From NCBI RefSeq assembly GCF_029017505.1, contig NZ_JAQGEI010000005.1, forward strand, positions 102,940 to 166,939: a DNA stretch of 64,000 bases. The letters run 5' to 3'. The notes beneath the pieces were generated by a model. That model did not search any database, was not told the DNA's origin, and saw only the letters and a program-made list of their open reading frames with translations. Numbering within the stretch: position 1 is the stretch's first letter; each line of letters opens with the position of its first letter. Below are positions 9,178 through 17,242 of this stretch, piece by piece. A program made the translations under genes and the position numbers. The DNA comes from Sedimenticola hydrogenitrophicus (GTDB taxonomy: Bacteria > Pseudomonadota > Gammaproteobacteria > Chromatiales > Chromatiaceae).

Positions 9178-10193
9178 TCCGAGCCACCGCCGCTCTGCTA
9201 CTCTCTGTTCTGGCACTTGCCGGCTGTGGGCGTCCTGCGCAAGTGCAGACGCTGAGCGGGCTCGCCCAGGGCACCACCTGGCACGTCACCGTGTGGCGGC
9301 AAGGCGGTGTGGACATCGCATCGCTGAGACGTCGCATCAACACCGAGTTCGAACGCCTGGACGGACTGCTCTCGAACTATCGCGACGACTCGGTCATCGA
9401 GCAGTTCAATGCTGCAGCCGTCACCGCGCCGATCGCGGTGGGCGAGGAGATCGTCCGTCTGATCGAGGCGGCGCGGGCGGTCAGCGAGGCGAGCGCCGGC
9501 TGCTACGATCTCACCGTCAAGCCGCTGTTCGATCTCTGGGGCTTCACCGGCGAGTCGCTGACCGTCCCCGATCCGGCAGTGCTCGCGCGAACCCGTGAAC
9601 GGGTGGGGTTCCGGCACCTCGTGGTGCTGCCTCCCGACAAGCTGCGCAAGGTGCTTCCCGGGCTGCGCGTCGATCTCTCCTCCATCGCCCAGGGCTACAG
9701 CGTGGGACGCATCGCGATGCTGCTGGAGGCGGCGGGCATCGTGGATTACATCGTGGAGATCGGCGGCGAGCTGCAGACCCGTGGCCGCAAGCCCGATGGC
9801 GGCCACTGGCGTATCGGTGTCGAGCGGCCGCTGCCGGGCGAGCGCAGCGTCGAGAAGGCGCTCACTATCAAGCGTGAGGCGCAGCTGGCTATCATGACCT
9901 CCGGCACCTACCGCCACTACTACGATGCCCAGGGCCGACGCTACAGCCACGTGCTGGACGCGCGCACCGGTCGACCGATCACCCACGACACCGTCTCGGT
10001 GACAGTGCTTGACGACGATCCCACCCGGGCGGACGCCTGGTCCACTGCGCTGCTCTGTCTGGGCCATGCCGCCGGGCTGCGCGCGGCGGATCAAGCGGGG
10101 ATTGCCGCACTGTTCATCGCCGACGAGAACGGACGGCTGTGGGAGCATGTCAGTACTGCGTGGTCGGCACTCCAAGACGTGGAGGTGCAGTGA
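9174..10193 (+). CDS. apbE: FAD:protein FMN transferase (ApbE family lipoprotein)
   Basis: ApbE attaches FMN to a threonine of flavoproteins such as NqrB/C or RnfG on the periplasmic side of the membrane. The frame runs upstream, but the GTG at 9174 is chosen because it follows GGGGGAGG and starts a lipoprotein signal peptide with the lipobox LALAGC. Domain landmarks follow: GTTWHVTV, LLSNYRDDSVIEQFNA, DLSSIAQGYSVGRI and the late block MTSGTYRHYYD with SHVLDARTGRPI. Its length of 339 is normal. No flavoprotein target lies in the window. The gene immediately after it is reduced to a start codon fragment. Confidence 0.93.
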   Translation: MIRATAALLLSVLALAGCGRPAQVQTLSGLAQGTTWHVTVWRQGGVDIASLRRRINTEFERLDGLLSNYRDDSVIEQFNAAAVTAPIAVGEEIVRLIEAARAVSEASAGCYDLTVKPLFDLWGFTGESLTVPDPAVLARTRERVGFRHLVVLPPDKLRKVLPGLRVDLSSIAQGYSVGRIAMLLEAAGIVDYIVEIGGELQTRGRKPDGGHWRIGVERPLPGERSVEKALTIKREAQLAIMTSGTYRHYYDAQGRRYSHVLDARTGRPITHDTVSVTVLDDDPTRADAWSTALLCLGHAAGLRAADQAGIAALFIADENGRLWEHVSTAWSALQDVEVQ

Positions 10194-10351
10194 TGCTCGG
10201 ACTGTCGCAGCGACCGATTACCCAGTCCTTGATCGTGGTGAGACCCGTCTATGGCAATGGACACTTATCTTGCGCCGCTATTCGTCAAGCAGTTCTGCTA
10301 CTGGCAGCAACTGTTCCACATGCTCGGAAACCACTTTCACCACAACGTTGA
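10193..10351 (+). pseudogene. Possible 5' fragment of the gene that followed apbE
   Basis: An ATG overlaps the apbE stop (TGATG) and is preceded by GGAGG at ideal spacing, as at the start of a coupled downstream gene. The first residues MLGLSQRPITQSLIVV look plausible, but the frame then runs across the 3' end of the decayed AI-2E gene on the opposite strand. The original gene was probably cut by the rearrangement that brought in the AI-2E remnant. Confidence 0.3.
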
Positions 10352-10933
10352 TCGGGATGCCGAGCAACATTCCCCAAATGCCCCACAGCCAGCCCCAAAA
10401 CAACAACGAAATAAACACCGCCGCTGCATTCATCCTGGCTATACGACCGGTGGCCCAGGTTGTGACGAACACACCCACAGCGGTCGCTATTAACAACAAT
10501 GACCCCGCGACCATTAGCACCATTCAGACCGAATCAAATTGTATAAAGGCGGCCATACCAGTCGCCAACGCAGTAAAGACTGGACCTATGTAGGGAATCA
10601 CATGCATTAAGCCCGCACCCACCGCCCAGGCTCCGGCGTTGTCCAGGCCGATCAAGTGAAACGTCAGCCAGGTGAGCAAACCTAAAAGTATATTAGTCAG
10701 CAACAGTGTGAACATATATTTCTGAATGGAATTGTTAATTCCATTCAATATATTGATGGTGATCTTCTTCCACGTAAACGAAGGACCGTCAACCGAACTA
10801 GTTTGCGCTTGAAGGTATCGCCACCGACTAAAATTAGAAACACCAAAAAAATCACTGCTGTCGCCTGACCGATGGCACCCATAGCCCCCAAAGAACTGGA
10901 CCACATGAAGTCACCCAGGATGAGCCGGTTCAA
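10278..10933 (-). pseudogene. AI-2E family transporter, truncated and frame-disrupted
   Basis: Three minus-strand pieces make the C-terminal half of an AI-2E family protein. The first contains GAMGAIGQATAVIFLVFLIL, with a frame change near 10790. The second contains LLGLLTWLTFHLIGLDNAGA and GLMHVIPYIGPVFTALATG. A TGA at about 10523 separates it from the third, which contains FWGWLWGIWGMLLGIPI and ends at 10278. The N-terminal half is absent, and the remnant abuts the stop of the antiporter gene. It is AT-richer and distinct from the intact AI-2E gene at 2545, so it is not a local duplicate of it. Confidence 0.85.
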
Positions 10934-12219
10934 GTCCCCTCACGCCGCTTCCAGAAACGACTCATCATCGGTTTAACACTGATGCCGTGCACGACAATGG
11001 AAAGTGTTACCACAACCAGCGTCAGCTGAATCAATTTCAGTGCCAGTTCTTCCGGGAGTCCATGTTGGATGGCGTACATGAGGTAGTAGAGCGAACCGAT
11101 ACCGCGTACGCCGAACCAGCCGACCAAACCGCGTATCCGCCACGGGGTACGGGTGCCGAACAGACCGACAACTACACTCAGCGGTCGCGCTATGGTGAAT
11201 AGAAACAGCACGAAGCCCAGCGCGCTCCAACTCCAGGAATCCAGAAACAGCGTGCCGCCAATGAGCAGGATCAGCAGGAGTTCGGACAGTCGTTCGAGGT
11301 GTTCTTTGAATACCAGGGACGCTTCACTGACATGATTTGGTGACGCATCATCGACCATGCCCGGTACATCTGCCTGTAGCTGCTGCCGGAGTTCTGGATC
11401 GGCAAGATCGAGTCTGACCTCGGTTTGGCGCAACGCCACGGCGGCGAAGAAGACGGCCAGAAAGCCCCAGGCGCTGAGCAGCACGCTCAAGCCGTACACC
11501 GCACCGATCATGCCGAGGCCCAGGAAGTCGTCCAGCATACCGGCATCCGGCCGATTGCGGCGCAGGTGCACTATCAGGTACGCAAGCCCACTACCCGCCG
11601 CCACGCCGATGGCGATCCCCGCTGCAGTAGCCCAGATCACATCCACCAAAACCCAATGCAGACCGAACTCACCCAGTTCATGCAACCCAAGCAAGCCCAA
11701 TCCAAGCATGACGAACGGAAAGGCGCTGCCGTCGTTCATGCCCGCTTCACAGGTTAATGTAAACCGTAACCGGTCGCGGTCACCGGGATGGCGGATCTGC
11801 ACATCGGTGGCCAGTACCGGATCGGTCGGGGCGATGATGGCACCAAGCAGTATGGCGGCACCGAGAGGCAGGTCAAGCAGATAGTAAGCAAAGACCGTGA
11901 CCAGCCCTACGGTGGTGACCATGGAGAAAATCGCCAAGTGCACCGGCGCGCGCCAACGCGCATAGGTTACGGGTGCCGGCATTTTAACGCCGGCTGCAAA
12001 CAGCGAAATCAACACCGCTGCCTCGGTCAATACTTCCAGTAAAGCCGACTCTTTGAGCGGATTAAAGTGGAACAGACCCAGTCCCATGGGGCCAACCAGG
12101 ATTCCCACTGCCAGATAGATCATGGAAGAGGTAACCGGAAGGCGCTTGATGAGTGGAACGGTCAGTCCCATCGCCAGCAGTAATCCGCCTACGAGCAGAA
12201 ACCACGCGGGGCTATTCAT
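10930..12219 (-). CDS. Cation:proton antiporter, CPA1/NhaP-like
   Basis: This inner-membrane Na+(K+)/H+ exchanger of 429 residues has about 12 hydrophobic segments. Family landmarks are LGAIIAPTDPVLATDVQ (about 125-142) and LTCEAGMNDGSAFPFVMLGL, which carries the conserved acidic and Asn-Asp pair of the ion site. Near the end, RGLVGWFGVRGIGSLYY carries the C-terminal arginine/glycine motif. No cytoplasmic regulatory tail is present. It likely serves pH or salt homeostasis. It stands alone, between a decayed AI-2E gene downstream and a short gene relic upstream. Confidence 0.92.
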   Translation of the reverse strand: MNSPAWFLLVGGLLLAMGLTVPLIKRLPVTSSMIYLAVGILVGPMGLGLFHFNPLKESALLEVLTEAAVLISLFAAGVKMPAPVTYARWRAPVHLAIFSMVTTVGLVTVFAYYLLDLPLGAAILLGAIIAPTDPVLATDVQIRHPGDRDRLRFTLTCEAGMNDGSAFPFVMLGLGLLGLHELGEFGLHWVLVDVIWATAAGIAIGVAAGSGLAYLIVHLRRNRPDAGMLDDFLGLGMIGAVYGLSVLLSAWGFLAVFFAAVALRQTEVRLDLADPELRQQLQADVPGMVDDASPNHVSEASLVFKEHLERLSELLLILLIGGTLFLDSWSWSALGFVLFLFTIARPLSVVVGLFGTRTPWRIRGLVGWFGVRGIGSLYYLMYAIQHGLPEELALKLIQLTLVVVTLSIVVHGISVKPMMSRFWKRREGT

Positions 12220-12271
12220 TGTTAATGTTGATCACTTGGCTGGTTGTCCTTTTACATGACTGCAAAATCGC

Positions 12272-12391
12272 GATCTGATCCGCTATCGCCGAGGGGATGT
12301 CGATATTCTCGACCGCATCGGCCTGGAGGCCATTTCCTGCGATTGTTACGCGGTTGACAATGCAACCTATGCGCTGATCATGGGTTTGTGA
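12272..12391 (+). pseudogene. Short unrecognised gene relic
   Basis: Forty plus-strand codons end in a stop at 12391 and read like real protein ([20 protein letters not shown] then a cysteine-rich stretch and YALIMGL). There is no start codon, ribosome site or recognised domain. It is probably the 3' tail of a lost gene. Confidence 0.25.
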
Positions 12392-12469
12392 AACGGCCTT
12401 TGTTAACAATCAATAGCCAAACTGTTTCCCGTTGCCGATACCATGCTGGCGCAAACGATAAGAACAGAT

Positions 12470-12652
12470 TCAGAATGGCTTCTTGCCGGGTCCTGCAAGG
12501 TACCAGATAACCAAGCCGATCAGCGGCAGCAGAAACACCACCAAAGCCCAGGCCAGCTTGTGTACACTCTTGGCCGGACTTTGCAGAATCATGATTATGG
12601 CGTAGATATCCGCGAACAGGACGATAAGGCCGCCAATTCCAGTGAATTCCAT
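12470..12652 (-). CDS. PLD nuclease N-terminal domain (PLDc_N) small membrane protein
   Basis: The 60-residue protein has two transmembrane helices and the PLDc_N signature: FADIYAIIMILQS, KLAWALVVFLLPLIGLVIWY and a closing GPGKK. This domain is usually found at the N terminus of cardiolipin synthases but is common as a free small protein of unknown function. The start at 12652 follows GGAG at seven bases, while an upstream in-frame ATG has no such site. No cardiolipin synthase is adjacent. Confidence 0.8.
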   Translation of the reverse strand: MEFTGIGGLIVLFADIYAIIMILQSPAKSVHKLAWALVVFLLPLIGLVIWYLAGPGKKPF

Positions 12653-13052
12653 TCTTTTCTCCAGGTAGGATTTTGTTGCGTGCACAGTGACAAACTGATT
12701 TTATTGAGCCTGCTTCACGCCAAACCAATGTCAATGCCTTGCACCAATTGAACCCCAGTCACTCTTCAGTGGATCAGATGGACTCAATAATTATTCCTGA
12801 ATCCGTAGCTGTCTAGGTAATTGTACAGACTGCATTTTCTCATCCGGATAATACTTTATCAGCATCCAAACGGACTGCCCATATAGTTGCTCAGGCCTAT
12901 GTCGCATTCTCCTCTCAGTTGGCGGTTGTTGCGCGAGGCGCAAGAGTCACGAAGTGACGGTTGCAGTAGGTATTGATGGATTGGGTAGGCACTGAGGGAA
13001 CAACAATTTCCCGAAGCGATCGGTAATCCGGTGCTACACCCGACACAGACAA
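12653..13052. other. Intergenic, no gene found
   Basis: This AT-richer 400-bp stretch carries no supportable ORF on either strand. Two small hairpins are visible around 12925-12960 (GCGCGAGGCGC and GTCACGAAGTGAC). It may contain the promoter of the PLDc_N gene, but no convincing -35/-10 pair was identified. Confidence 0.5.
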
Positions 13053-13481
13053 CTAGGCCGGCGACGTGGTTGAACCAGGCAGTTGATCGTTCTCCACCTT
13101 GAGGCTCGCACAGCATTCCTGCAGTAGTACCAGCGCTTCCTCGCCAAGTGCATGCAATTCCGGTTTGTCGGTCAACTGCAGTACAGCTGTGGGATCCATG
13201 AACGCTATCGTTACGCTTCCATTGGCTTCTTCGCGTACAACCACGTTGCAAGGCAGAAGCAATCCGATGTCGGAATCGGCCTCGATTGCGCGGTGGGCAA
13301 GTGTCGGGTTGCAGGCGCCGAGTATGCGATACGGCCGATGTTCGATGTTGAGTTTAGTTTTCAGTGTCGCCTTGATATCAATATCGGTGATCACACCGAA
13401 GCCTTCTTTTTTCAAAGCCTCTGTGACTTTCATGACGGCGGTATCGAATCGTAGCTCTAGCTGAGTGCTGAATCCGTACAT
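13053..13481 (-). CDS. DUF302 domain-containing protein
   Basis: The 142-residue cytoplasmic protein has the DUF302 core: [39 protein letters not shown], then [14 protein letters not shown]. The conserved cysteines in LGACNP and LPCNV are present. The family is widespread in sulfur- and metal-exposed bacteria and its function is unknown. The start at 13481 is favoured by AAGGAG eight bases upstream over the longer frame that begins at 13511. Confidence 0.9.
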   Translation of the reverse strand: MYGFSTQLELRFDTAVMKVTEALKKEGFGVITDIDIKATLKTKLNIEHRPYRILGACNPTLAHRAIEADSDIGLLLPCNVVVREEANGSVTIAFMDPTAVLQLTDKPELHALGEEALVLLQECCASLKVENDQLPGSTTSPA

Positions 13482-13812
13482 GAATCCGCTCCTTGTTTTG
13501 TGGTGGAACAATTAATGCTGTTCGCTCTTCTGTTAGTTCTCATCCTGCTTCTTGCCCGGCAGCTGCCATGTTCTTTCCGCCTATCAAAACAGCAGTATGC
13601 AAGTTGTTGCAAAGGTTCAAGTGCCTCATGGCCAAGCTCCGTTCAGGGTTGAATAGAAGCGCGGTTCCGTTACTAGCCACAATGCACATGCGCGGAGCTA
13701 GCATAACCAATATGCCAGCACATCCTTTATAGATGCCTTTCTGGTCAGCGTCTGTACGCCATCGCACATAGCTCGTCGATCACCCGTTATGGTGCCAGAT
13801 TCACAACTCTGT
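13482..13812. other. Intergenic, no gene found
   Basis: Several short frames cross this 331-bp stretch on both strands, but none has a ribosome site or recognisable protein. It separates the DUF302 gene from an anti-sigma-like fragment on the same strand. Confidence 0.5.
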
Positions 13813-14016
13813 CTATCTGTACGATAGCGTACGGACAAGACCCTCAGAATCGACGACATTTGTGTCGCTGACAGTTGCATCGCTCGCGGGAAAAACCGCT
13901 GGTGCGCAATTGGGCGCATCCCCACTCCCCCCCGATTCGATCTGCGATTCGTGCAGGTCTACATATTCGAATACCTGACGAAGTGCCTGCTCGCAATCGA
14001 TCTCCCATTTGGTCAT
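13813..14016 (-). pseudogene. Anti-sigma-factor-like N-terminal fragment
   Basis: A 67-codon frame starts at 14016 with a very strong ribosome site (AAGGGGG) and reads MTKWEIDCEQALRQVFEYVD. This matches the opening of zinc-finger anti-sigma factors (Cys-x-x-Ala-Leu-x-x-Leu/Val-x-Glu-Tyr-x-Asp). The expected HxxxCxxC zinc motif does not follow, and after residue 28 the sequence turns low-complexity. It is likely a truncated gene that has lost its sigma-binding domain. No partner sigma factor was found nearby. Confidence 0.4.
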
Positions 14017-14192
14017 AACACGTCCCCCTTGATTGTAGAGACGCAGCACCGAAACCGCCCCGACGCACGCAGTCGATGCGCTAATGATGACATTAGTCAA
14101 AAATTTGGAACCGTTTCGAACACACCCGCGTCTTTTGCGGTGAGACACATTGAAGCCGAAGTGTCGATTCACAGAAACCGAGAGGAAAGACC

Positions 14193-14525
14193 ATGACTAC
14201 TGCCATTGCAGTCGACCCGCCACAACGGCCCAGTGACATAAGCGCGTTCAGCGCATGCAAGAACACCTTCGCCCATAACCGGAGCGCCCCGCTCGGATCC
14301 GTGCTGGTCGCCGGGCGTTTTTCGCTCGCCGATCGCGATCCCGTTACCATCACCGCCGTTCCCGGCCTCGTCGTACATGTGCATTCGGGGTTGCTGTGGG
14401 TGACGGGGGCGGCGGACAACCGCCGTCATCGGGTGCGCACCGGTGAGCGGTTTATCGCGTATGACGAGAGACTGCTGACCGTGTCGACGCGCGAGCGCAC
14501 CGAGCTGCAGCTGGTGTGGCCGTGA
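14193..14525 (+). CDS. DUF2917 domain-containing protein
   Basis: The 110-residue protein has the DUF2917 core: VLVAGRFSLADRDPVTI, GLVVHVHSGLLWVTG with the conserved Trp-Val-Thr, a ..HRVRTGERF.. turn and LLTVSTRERTEL. The fold is probably a small beta barrel and its function is unknown. The start at 14193 follows AGGAAA. The truncated-haemoglobin pseudogene begins 62 bp downstream on the same strand and may have shared the transcript. Confidence 0.75.
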   Translation: MTTAIAVDPPQRPSDISAFSACKNTFAHNRSAPLGSVLVAGRFSLADRDPVTITAVPGLVVHVHSGLLWVTGAADNRRHRVRTGERFIAYDERLLTVSTRERTELQLVWP

Positions 14526-14587
14526 TCGGCGATCACACAAACGGAGAACAACAGATGAAACACTTCCATATGCAAGAGGATCAGACA

Positions 14588-15067
14588 ATGAACACACGCA
14601 AAACGAGAATACGCGCCACCCTTGGTTCCCTCGCCATGCTGCTCGCGGTATCCCAGACGGCGTTTGCGCAGGGCGGTACCGAGTCAAAGCCACAGTCGCT
14701 CTACGACCGGCTGGGTGGCTTGGCACCGATTGCAGTCGTGGTAAGCGACTTCATCGACGCCCTCGTGCCCGATGCGGTCCTCAACGCCAATCCGGCGATC
14801 GACGCCGCCAGGACACGGGTGCCGGCGCCGTATCTGAAGTATCACGTCACCGCCCTGGTGTGTCAGGTCACCGGTGGCCCATGCTAGTACCAGGGTCGTG
14901 ACATGAAGCCCTCGCACGCGCACCTGAACATCACGGAGCAGGAGTGGGAACGCATGGTCGTCGTATTTCAGGGGGTACTCGCCAGGCACCAGGTACCGGC
15001 ACAGGAGACCCAGGAGCTCCTGGCGATCGTCGGTTCGACGAAACCGGACACCGTCGCATCGCGCTAG
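14588..15067 (+). pseudogene. Periplasmic group 1 truncated haemoglobin with internal TAG
   Basis: The frame begins at 14588 after AGAGGA and encodes a signal peptide (hydrophobic LGSLAMLLAVSQTAFA). A group 1 truncated-haemoglobin domain follows: LYDRLGGLAPIAVVV, then YLKYHVTALVCQVTGGP. Codon 100 is TAG, where the family has lysine or a similar residue. The same frame then continues as YQGRDMKPSHAHLNIT to a natural end at 15067. The proximal haem-ligand histidine is predicted at codon 110, after the stop, so the short product could not ligate haem normally. Every other expected element is intact, so the mutation looks recent. Confidence 0.88.
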
Positions 15068-15080
15068 CAATGAGAGATCT

Positions 15081-15113
15081 GCCGGGGTCGCGGCGCCAAA
15101 CCGCGTCCCCGGC
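15081..15113 (+). terminator. GC-rich hairpin after the haemoglobin gene
   Basis: The arms GCCGGGGTCGCGG and CCGCGTCCCCGGC pair over 13 bp with one mismatch around a 7-nt loop. No U-run follows, so intrinsic termination is not certain. It lies 14 bp after the haemoglobin stop. Confidence 0.5.
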
Positions 15114-15163
15114 AACGCATCAGCCTGGAAAGTCGCAGCCCTACGACAGACCCCCACAAATCA

Positions 15164-15424
15164 GTGGCCGGCTATTTCCTGCGCAAGCTGGAGATTCCGT
15201 TGGTGCCGGTTATCCTGGGCCTGTTGTTGGGGCCGGAGATGGAGAAGAATCTGGGGCACGCCCTGATACTGTCCGACGGTGACTGGAGCATCCTCTGGGC
15301 CAGCCCCCTGGCCATGGGGCTCTGGATAGTGGCCGGTCTGGGATTGGTGTTGCCCTGCCTGGTCGGCCCTCTGCTGCGCCGGCGGATGAACGCGGCGATG
15401 AAGGAGAGCCCGGTCAGCGATTGA
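15164..15424 (+). pseudogene. TctA C-terminal fragment (duplicate of 1069-1329)
   Basis: Eighty-six codons reproduce the TctA C terminus (FLRKLEIPLVPVILGLLLG to the stop) with only a couple of amino-acid differences from the full gene at position 1. There is no start codon or ribosome site, and the sequence upstream is unrelated. It is a by-product of the segmental duplication. Confidence 0.92.
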
Positions 15425-15638
15425 TTGTCCTGTCGATTATCGATCTGACGATTTAGCGTCAGCCTTGCACCGGGCCCTGCCCTATAATTTTTTTGTCTGC
15501 CCCGCAGGGCCGGTTTGGCTGGTGGTTTGATAGAGAGCGACGTTACCCCGACCGGGAGCAGGACTGAATGCAGCGAATGCGCGCCGCCTGGCCTATCCTG
15601 AATGCCAGGTATTGCGCAGCGACAGGGAGGATAGCGGC

Positions 15639-17153
15639 ATGCATTGGACGGGCAGACTCGCAAGACTCGGCATCGCGCCATTGCTGGCGCTCCTGTGCAC
15701 CACCGCGATCGCGGGCACCACCCACTCCTTCAGCTTTCACGCCGAGTCCTATCCCGGTTCGCGCGACCGCCAGTACAAGGTGTACGTCCCGGAAGACCTC
15801 GCCGCGCCCGCCCCGCTCGTCATGGCGCTGCACGGCTGCCAGCAGACCAACGACGACGTGCTGCGTGACTGGGGCCTGACGGCGGCGGCTGAGCGCCACG
15901 GTTTCGTCCTGGTCGCCCCCTTCATCACCAGCTACGACGGGCTGCGCAACCCCAACTGCTGGGGTTTCTGGTTCGACGGCCACCGGCACGAGGGGCGCGG
16001 CGAGCCCGAGGATCTGCGCCGCATTGCGCAAGCGGTCGAGACCCGCTTCGCGGTCGATCCGGCGCGCCGCTACATCACCGGCCTCTCCTCGGGCGGGGCG
16101 ATGGCTGCGGTGGCGGCCACCACCCACAACGAATACTGGGCGGCCGCGGCGGTGGCCGCCGCGCTACCCTATGGCGAGGACGCCGCGTCGGTCTCGCTCT
16201 CGGGCCGGTGCCCCGGCACTGCCACATTCCACAGTGTCACGCGCGTCGCGGCCGACATGCGCGCCGAACTCGACGACCCCTTCCCGATTCCGCTCATGGT
16301 GCTGCAGAACGAACGCGACTGCAGCGTGGTGCAACCTGCCGGACACAATCTGCGCGACGCGCAGTTGCGCGTGTTCGGCCGTCCGCCCTACGATACGCCA
16401 GCCGGTGCCCGCGCCGTGCGACGCCCCTGCAGCCCGGTCTCGGGGGGCGATGATTACGGTTGCCTGCACACCCTCTACACCGCGGACGGCACCGCCGCGT
16501 CCCGCTCGCTGGTGGAGACGGTGTTCTACAACGGCCCCCTCGCCACCCCCAATCCGAACGACACCGACCATGGCCACTACTGGATCGGTGGGGCCGAGGG
16601 CAACGAAGGCCGCTGGTCGACGCGGGATGGACCCGTCTATCCCGAGATCGTGTGGGACTTCTTCGCCCGTCATCCGCGCGACGCTAGCGCCCCGCCCGCC
16701 GGCCAGCCGCGGATCACGTTGATCGGCCCCGATCCCCTGCGTGTCGAGCTGGGCTCATCCTTCGTCGATCCCGGCGCCAGCGTGGAGGATGGGGAGGACG
16801 GTGCGCTAGCAGTGAGCGCCGACTGCAGCGCTGTCGACCCCGGCCATGCCGGTCGCTACAGCTGTACCTACCGCGCCACCGACAGCGACGGCCACAGCGC
16901 GGTTGCGCTGCGCACGGTCGAGGTGATCGACAGCGCCGCACCGCAGCCCAGCTGCACCGTGGTGCGCGCCGCGCCCGCCAGCCACATCCTTGCCGGACGC
17001 GCGGTGAACGGTGGCTGGTTCGGGCTGCGCGCCCTCGCCACCGGGGATGCCGCGGATATCGGGTACGCTTGGGACTTCTGGTTCACGGTCACGCTCTACG
17101 AGGGCCTGCCGGGGCAGTGGTATGCGTGGGTACCGGCAGCATGCCGGGAATAG
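15639..17153 (+). CDS. Secreted PHB-depolymerase-family esterase with Ig-like domain
   Basis: This exported alpha/beta-hydrolase of 504 residues probably hydrolyses short-chain polyhydroxyalkanoate or related esters. The start at 15639 follows AGGGAGG, and a signal peptide ends near residue 26. The PHB-depolymerase domain (about 30-350) shows MALHGCQQT (oxyanion region), NPNCWGFWF and the nucleophile motif GLSSG (serine about 150). The catalytic histidine is probably in DTDHGHYWIGG. An Ig-like DUF5011-type domain (about 365-440, VELGSSFVDPGASVEDGEDG) and a C-terminal module rich in Trp and Tyr follow and may bind polymer or surfaces. A broken paralogue at 1543 shows this copy is the surviving functional one. 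Confidence 0.85.
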   Translation: MHWTGRLARLGIAPLLALLCTTAIAGTTHSFSFHAESYPGSRDRQYKVYVPEDLAAPAPLVMALHGCQQTNDDVLRDWGLTAAAERHGFVLVAPFITSYDGLRNPNCWGFWFDGHRHEGRGEPEDLRRIAQAVETRFAVDPARRYITGLSSGGAMAAVAATTHNEYWAAAAVAAALPYGEDAASVSLSGRCPGTATFHSVTRVAADMRAELDDPFPIPLMVLQNERDCSVVQPAGHNLRDAQLRVFGRPPYDTPAGARAVRRPCSPVSGGDDYGCLHTLYTADGTAASRSLVETVFYNGPLATPNPNDTDHGHYWIGGAEGNEGRWSTRDGPVYPEIVWDFFARHPRDASAPPAGQPRITLIGPDPLRVELGSSFVDPGASVEDGEDGALAVSADCSAVDPGHAGRYSCTYRATDSDGHSAVALRTVEVIDSAAPQPSCTVVRAAPASHILAGRAVNGGWFGLRALATGDAADIGYAWDFWFTVTLYEGLPGQWYAWVPAACRE

Positions 17154-17242
17154 GAGATGGTTTCTCCCGATCACGCGGAGCGTCCAGCCAGATCAGTCAA
17201 CGGACCCAGCGCCCTTACTGACGGGGGTTGGCCCGGTTCGTG

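Larger units (their letters stand above)
15164..17178 (+). repeat. Direct repeat copy B (TctA 3' end plus intact esterase)
   Basis: This is the second member of the direct repeat that begins at 1069. It contains the last 86 codons of TctA and a complete esterase gene. Copy A lacks the blocks corresponding to about 15727-16496 and about 16700-16979. Homology stops within a few bases of the esterase end. Confidence 0.9.
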
